Assembly (NCBI GenBank): GCA_016191955.1
Contig: JACPVC010000033.1
Location: forward strand, 1 to 49,081
Source of the DNA: Chloroflexota bacterium
Lineage (GTDB): Bacteria; Chloroflexota; Anaerolineae; Anaerolineales; Villigracilaceae
Direction of reading: 5' to 3'
Length of the DNA: 49,081 bases
Shown: positions 46,494-49,081 of the stretch, piece by piece
Position numbering within the stretch: position 1 is the stretch's first letter
Layout of the letters: every line of letters begins with the position of its first letter
Notes under the pieces: generated by a model
Told to the model about the DNA's origin: nothing
What the model saw: only the letters and a program-made list of their open reading frames with translations
Database searches by the model: none
Made by a program: the position numbers and the translations under genes

Positions 46494-46521
46494 TGTAGGG
46501 GCGGGGTAACCCCGCCCCTAC
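46494..46521. repeat. GC-rich palindrome of the TGTAGGGGCGGGG family
   Basis: TGTAGGGGCGGGG-TAA-CCCCGCCCCTA: nearly identical to 6139-6167, between divergent genes, so here it is not a terminator of either neighbour. Confidence 0.75.
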
Positions 46522-46575
46522 GGTAAATCTTAAATCAGATACAATCGGAAAACCAAACAACCTACTGGAGACCCA

Positions 46576-47211
46576 ATGATAGACCCGGAAACGAACGAAG
46601 ATTTTGACAAACGCCCGACCTTCAACGAAGAGATCGACACGGCTGCCATTGAAACGTCTGTGCGTGCGATGTTGGCTGCCTTCGGCGAGAACCCAGACCG
46701 CGAGGGGTTGCAGAACACGCCCAAGCGGGTGGCGCGTATGTACCCCGAATTGTTGAGCGGTTACCGCACCGACGTGGAGAAACTCGTCAACGGCGCGATC
46801 TTCAACGTGACCTATGATGACATGGTCATTGTGCGCGATATCGAATACTTCAGCCTATGCGAGCATCACATGCTGCCTTTCATGGGACGCGCGCATGTGG
46901 CGTATATTCCCAGCCAGCAGGTCATCGGTCTTTCCAAAATTCCCCGCATCGTGGATATGTTCGCGCGGCGTTTGCAAGTGCAGGAGCGTATGACCCGTCA
47001 GATCGCGGACTTTCTGCACGACCTGTTGAATCCGCAAGGGGTGGCTGTTGTTGTCGAAGGTTTGCATCTGTGTGCGATGATGCGCGGTGTGAAAAAGCAT
47101 GACGCCCGTATGACTACCTCTGCCATGCTGGGCAGCTTCCGTAAGAGCATCAATACCCGCCAGGAATTTTTGGATCACCTCAACCGCGGCGCGGAACCGC
47201 TGAGGATATAA
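46576..47211 (+). CDS. folE: GTP cyclohydrolase I
   Basis: 211 aa. Zinc and active-site motifs [20 protein letters not shown] and [23 protein letters not shown]. It converts GTP to dihydroneopterin triphosphate, the first step of folate and pterin biosynthesis. Its 3' end overlaps folK by 32 bp, tail to tail. Confidence 0.96.
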   Translation: MIDPETNEDFDKRPTFNEEIDTAAIETSVRAMLAAFGENPDREGLQNTPKRVARMYPELLSGYRTDVEKLVNGAIFNVTYDDMVIVRDIEYFSLCEHHMLPFMGRAHVAYIPSQQVIGLSKIPRIVDMFARRLQVQERMTRQIADFLHDLLNPQGVAVVVEGLHLCAMMRGVKKHDARMTTSAMLGSFRKSINTRQEFLDHLNRGAEPLRI

Positions 47212-47677
47212 CGACATCCTCCCGTTTTCGCATCCAAACCTGACCTTGTAACTGCCTCGCAAAATCTGACAGTTTTCCCCCGCCGACAGTTTTGAACTCC
47301 GGCAGAAGTTCTACCAACGGCATAACTACAAAAGCCTGCCCCCAAGTTTGAGCATTGTGCGGTGTTTCGTCAAATAAAACGATGTCAATATCGATCGGGC
47401 GGGGAGCGTTCTTATCCTCGCCGCGTACTCGTCCCATCTGCGCTTCGATGGGACGAATGATTTCCTTTTTTATTTCATCTGCTTGCAATGGGGTCAATAG
47501 CAAAACGCAAACGTTCAAGAAATTCGGTCCGCGATAGCCGACCGATTCAGTTTCCCAAACCGAAGAGACTGCTTCAATATCCCCAGCCTCACACAGCAGC
47601 CTAACCGCGCGAGGAATATTCTTCTCCGGCTCGACGTTCGAACCGAGATTGAGATAAACGCGATGCAGGTCATTCAT
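47180..47677 (-). CDS. folK: hydroxymethyl-dihydropterin pyrophosphokinase
   Basis: 165 aa from the ATG at 47677, which overlaps the folB stop by 8 nt; the frame extends 13 codons upstream into folB. Motifs are [15 protein letters not shown] and the Mg-binding [14 protein letters not shown]. It transfers pyrophosphate from ATP to hydroxymethyl-dihydropterin. Confidence 0.94.
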   Translation of the reverse strand: MNDLHRVYLNLGSNVEPEKNIPRAVRLLCEAGDIEAVSSVWETESVGYRGPNFLNVCVLLLTPLQADEIKKEIIRPIEAQMGRVRGEDKNAPRPIDIDIVLFDETPHNAQTWGQAFVVMPLVELLPEFKTVGGGKLSDFARQLQGQVWMRKREDVVISSAVPRRG

Positions 47678-48026
47678 CCCGTTTGCGTTCCACCTCCACG
47701 CCAACCGATTTGGCAAAGCGCACCGCGCCGGGTTTTTCCACGCGCACGACGACTTTCCTCACCAGTTTTTCTTCAAGGCAAAGTTTTGCCAGGTCATTTG
47801 CCAACGCTTCAACGGTCAGCCGTGCTGCCGTCTCGGCATGGTTTTGAATTTTCTTCGCCAGCGCGCTGTAATCTACACAGTCGTTGATATCGTCCGTTTC
47901 AGCGGCGCGGAGGGTATCGGTGTAGACCGTCACGTTGATAAGAATATCCTGCTCCTTCTCGCGCTCCCAATCACGGATACCGATAACACCGCGCACGAGC
48001 AGGTCTTTGATAAATACTTTGTCCAT
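47670..48026 (-). CDS. folB: dihydroneopterin aldolase
   Basis: 118 aa. VFIKDLLVRGVIGIRDWEREKEQDI with the family Tyr/Glu pattern, a central DYSALAKKI, and VRVEKPGAVRFAKSVGVEVER with the catalytic Lys. It is translationally coupled to folK, the next step of the pathway. Confidence 0.94.
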   Translation of the reverse strand: MDKVFIKDLLVRGVIGIRDWEREKEQDILINVTVYTDTLRAAETDDINDCVDYSALAKKIQNHAETAARLTVEALANDLAKLCLEEKLVRKVVVRVEKPGAVRFAKSVGVEVERKRDE

Positions 48027-48044
48027 GAGTCTCCTTATAAAAAA

Positions 48045-48133
48045 GTGCGTCGCACCAGAATTAATGAGACGAGTCTACCCGAAGACTTAATCTTATTAAT
48101 CAGACAAAAGCTACCCGTCTGGTGCGACGCACC
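48045..48133 (+). repeat. dispersed palindrome-ended element, copy C (best preserved)
   Basis: 89 bp. Ends GTGCGTCGCACCAGA and TCTGGTGCGACGCACC are inverted repeats; each is itself nearly palindromic. No open frame. It lies between folB and the SDR gene. Confidence 0.85.
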
Positions 48134-48148
48134 CTAATGACGGGGCGA

Positions 48149-48904
48149 TTACACTAAATGTCTTCCACCATCTAAATGAATGATCTCGCCTGTGATATAA
48201 GCGGGACCGGATAACAAGAACAACAATGCCTCTTCGACTTCGCCCGCCTCGCTCCAACGTTTGGCTGGCACAGCCTCGATAATCTTTTCACTCGCGGACA
48301 GATTATCTGAAGGCGGAAGTATCGCTCCCAATGCCAATCCGTTGACGGTGATGTTCGGTGCGAACGCAACCGCCAGAGACTTGGTCATCGCCGCCAGCGC
48401 TGCTTTGCTGACGGTGTAAGGGAAGTGGTCCGCGCCGGGACGCAGGGCGCGCCAATCGAGGATGTTGACGATACACCCTGTTATATCGCCGCCGGGTACG
48501 GCGGCTTGAGCGTTAGAGATATGTTTTGCAAAGGCTTGGCTCAACAAAAACGGAGCGGTGAGGTTGATGTTGAGATGACGATTCCAATCGTCGAGAGTCG
48601 TATCGTGAACGGATAACGACTCGAAGATGGATGCGCTGTTGACCAATCCATAAAGCGGACTCAACTCGTTCGCGCGTTCGATTAATTGCGATGCGCTTTC
48701 GGGGTGGGAAAAATCCGCAGCGAGGACCCAGGCACGGCGTCCGAGAGAGGCGAGTTCATCCCGAAGCGATTCGGCATCGGCGGGGGAATGTCCGTGATGG
48801 AGGATGAGGTCCGCGCCGGCGCGTCCACAGGCAAGGGCGAAGAGACGCCCCAGGCGGCGGGCGGCTCCGGTGATGAGGATGGTCTTACCGGTTAAATCGA
48901 TCAT
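48149..48904 (-). CDS. SDR-family reductase, probably pteridine/dihydrofolate reductase-like (FolM-type)
   Basis: 251 aa. Cofactor motif ILITGAARRLGRLFAL: TGAARRLG, with an arginine preferring NADPH, is typical of FolM/PTR1. NSASIFE replaces the usual NNAG. Catalytic Tyr-Lys lies in FPYTVSKAAL. Beside folB, folK and folE, reduction of a pterin or dihydrofolate is the likely role. A generic SDR is the alternative. Confidence 0.85.
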   Translation of the reverse strand: MIDLTGKTILITGAARRLGRLFALACGRAGADLILHHGHSPADAESLRDELASLGRRAWVLAADFSHPESASQLIERANELSPLYGLVNSASIFESLSVHDTTLDDWNRHLNINLTAPFLLSQAFAKHISNAQAAVPGGDITGCIVNILDWRALRPGADHFPYTVSKAALAAMTKSLAVAFAPNITVNGLALGAILPPSDNLSASEKIIEAVPAKRWSEAGEVEEALLFLLSGPAYITGEIIHLDGGRHLV

Positions 48905-49081
48905 CTTTTTGATTTTTTGATTTTATCATTTTGCTTTCAGGTATGTCATGCTGAGTAAAGCCACGACGGAAAGGGATCGCCGTTCCAAGCCAAAGAAACA
49001 AGAGCTTCAGCCGCGGATTACGCGAATTTTCGCGAATTGGTTTTAAAATCAGTGCGAATTCGCGAAATTCGCGGCAAAAAA
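48905..49081. other. non-coding end of window with a worn palindrome
   Basis: No gene is seen. 49012-49080 contains repeated GCGAATT words arranged as an imperfect palindrome resembling 45840-45911. Confidence 0.5.

Noticed and set aside
1-49081. CRISPR array or cas genes
   Set aside because: No regularly spaced direct repeats and no Cas-like proteins were seen. Tandem similarity is limited to the pilin genes and dispersed palindromes.

Overview
The window looks like about 49 kb of chromosome from a Chloroflexota bacterium, most likely class Anaerolineae. This is inferred from gene style and content: tandem Flp-type pilins, mevalonate kinase beside a UbiA-type prenyltransferase, a multihaem cytochrome with a Tat iron-sulfur protein, and many small palindromic repeats. 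No rRNA or other taxonomic marker is present, so the assignment is tentative. Host DNA is fairly GC-rich. One block of about 9.2 kb is clearly AT-richer.

Region 1 (1-9.1 kb) reads almost entirely on the minus strand. It holds a respiratory electron-transfer operon (39-aa and 114-aa membrane proteins, an octahaem cytochrome c, a Tat-exported 4Fe-4S protein and the start of a further gene), a NarL-type two-component pair, a secreted zinc-ribbon membrane protein, panB and panE for pantothenate, and surE. Region 2 (9.2-9.73 kb) is a small tRNA island: Arg-GCG, Gly-UCC and a CAU (Met/Ile) tRNA. It also carries the scar of an older integration event in tRNA-Arg.

Region 3 (9,729-18,977) is the most interesting part: an apparently complete filamentous-phage (inovirus-like) prophage in the CAU tRNA, bounded by a 38-bp direct repeat (attL 9691-9728, attR 18940-18977). 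One minus-strand module encodes small proteins, a ssDNA-binding protein, a 49-aa major coat candidate, several one- or two-helix virion-like proteins, a large pIII-like adhesin with a C-terminal anchor, a Zot/pI ATPase, a membrane-anchored protein with a 3D/double-psi-barrel-like wall domain, an N6-adenine methylase, a Rep_trans rolling-circle initiator, a helix-turn-helix/zinc-ribbon protein and a tyrosine integrase. A divergent unit encodes an XRE repressor and a two-helix membrane protein, with a palindromic operator over the late promoter. There is no secretin gene. The Zot ATPase has no membrane segment; a TM plus wall-domain protein overlaps it. I infer an extrusion apparatus adapted to a single-membrane host.

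Region 4 (19-27.4 kb) has an AT-rich orphan gene just outside attR, an inositol-monophosphatase-family gene, arginase, a 7TM-PAS-GGDEF cyclase, hutI, four tandem Flp pilin genes (with a MITE-like insertion carrying a 7-bp target duplication) and an MFS transporter. Region 5 (27.4-32.2 kb) is a likely manganese-homeostasis locus: a yybP-ykoY-type riboswitch with terminator precedes a P2-type ATPase, followed by a CDF transporter with the N-D-D-D metal-site pattern of Mn exporters. Region 6 (32.2-42.4 kb) contains a zinc-ribbon protein, tlyA, a secreted GH8 glycosidase, a prenyl-phosphate transferase/mevalonate kinase/CPBP protease/membrane protein run, an MFS transporter, sbcD, and a C39-like peptidase with a TPR tail. 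Region 7 (42.5-45.7 kb) is yebC-ruvC-ruvA interrupted by an AbiEii-type nucleotidyltransferase toxin/antitoxin cassette. Region 8 (46-49 kb) is a folate/pterin cluster: folE, folK, folB and a FolM-like reductase.

At least three families of dispersed palindromic repeats occur between genes. One copy encodes the last residues and stop codon of tlyA.
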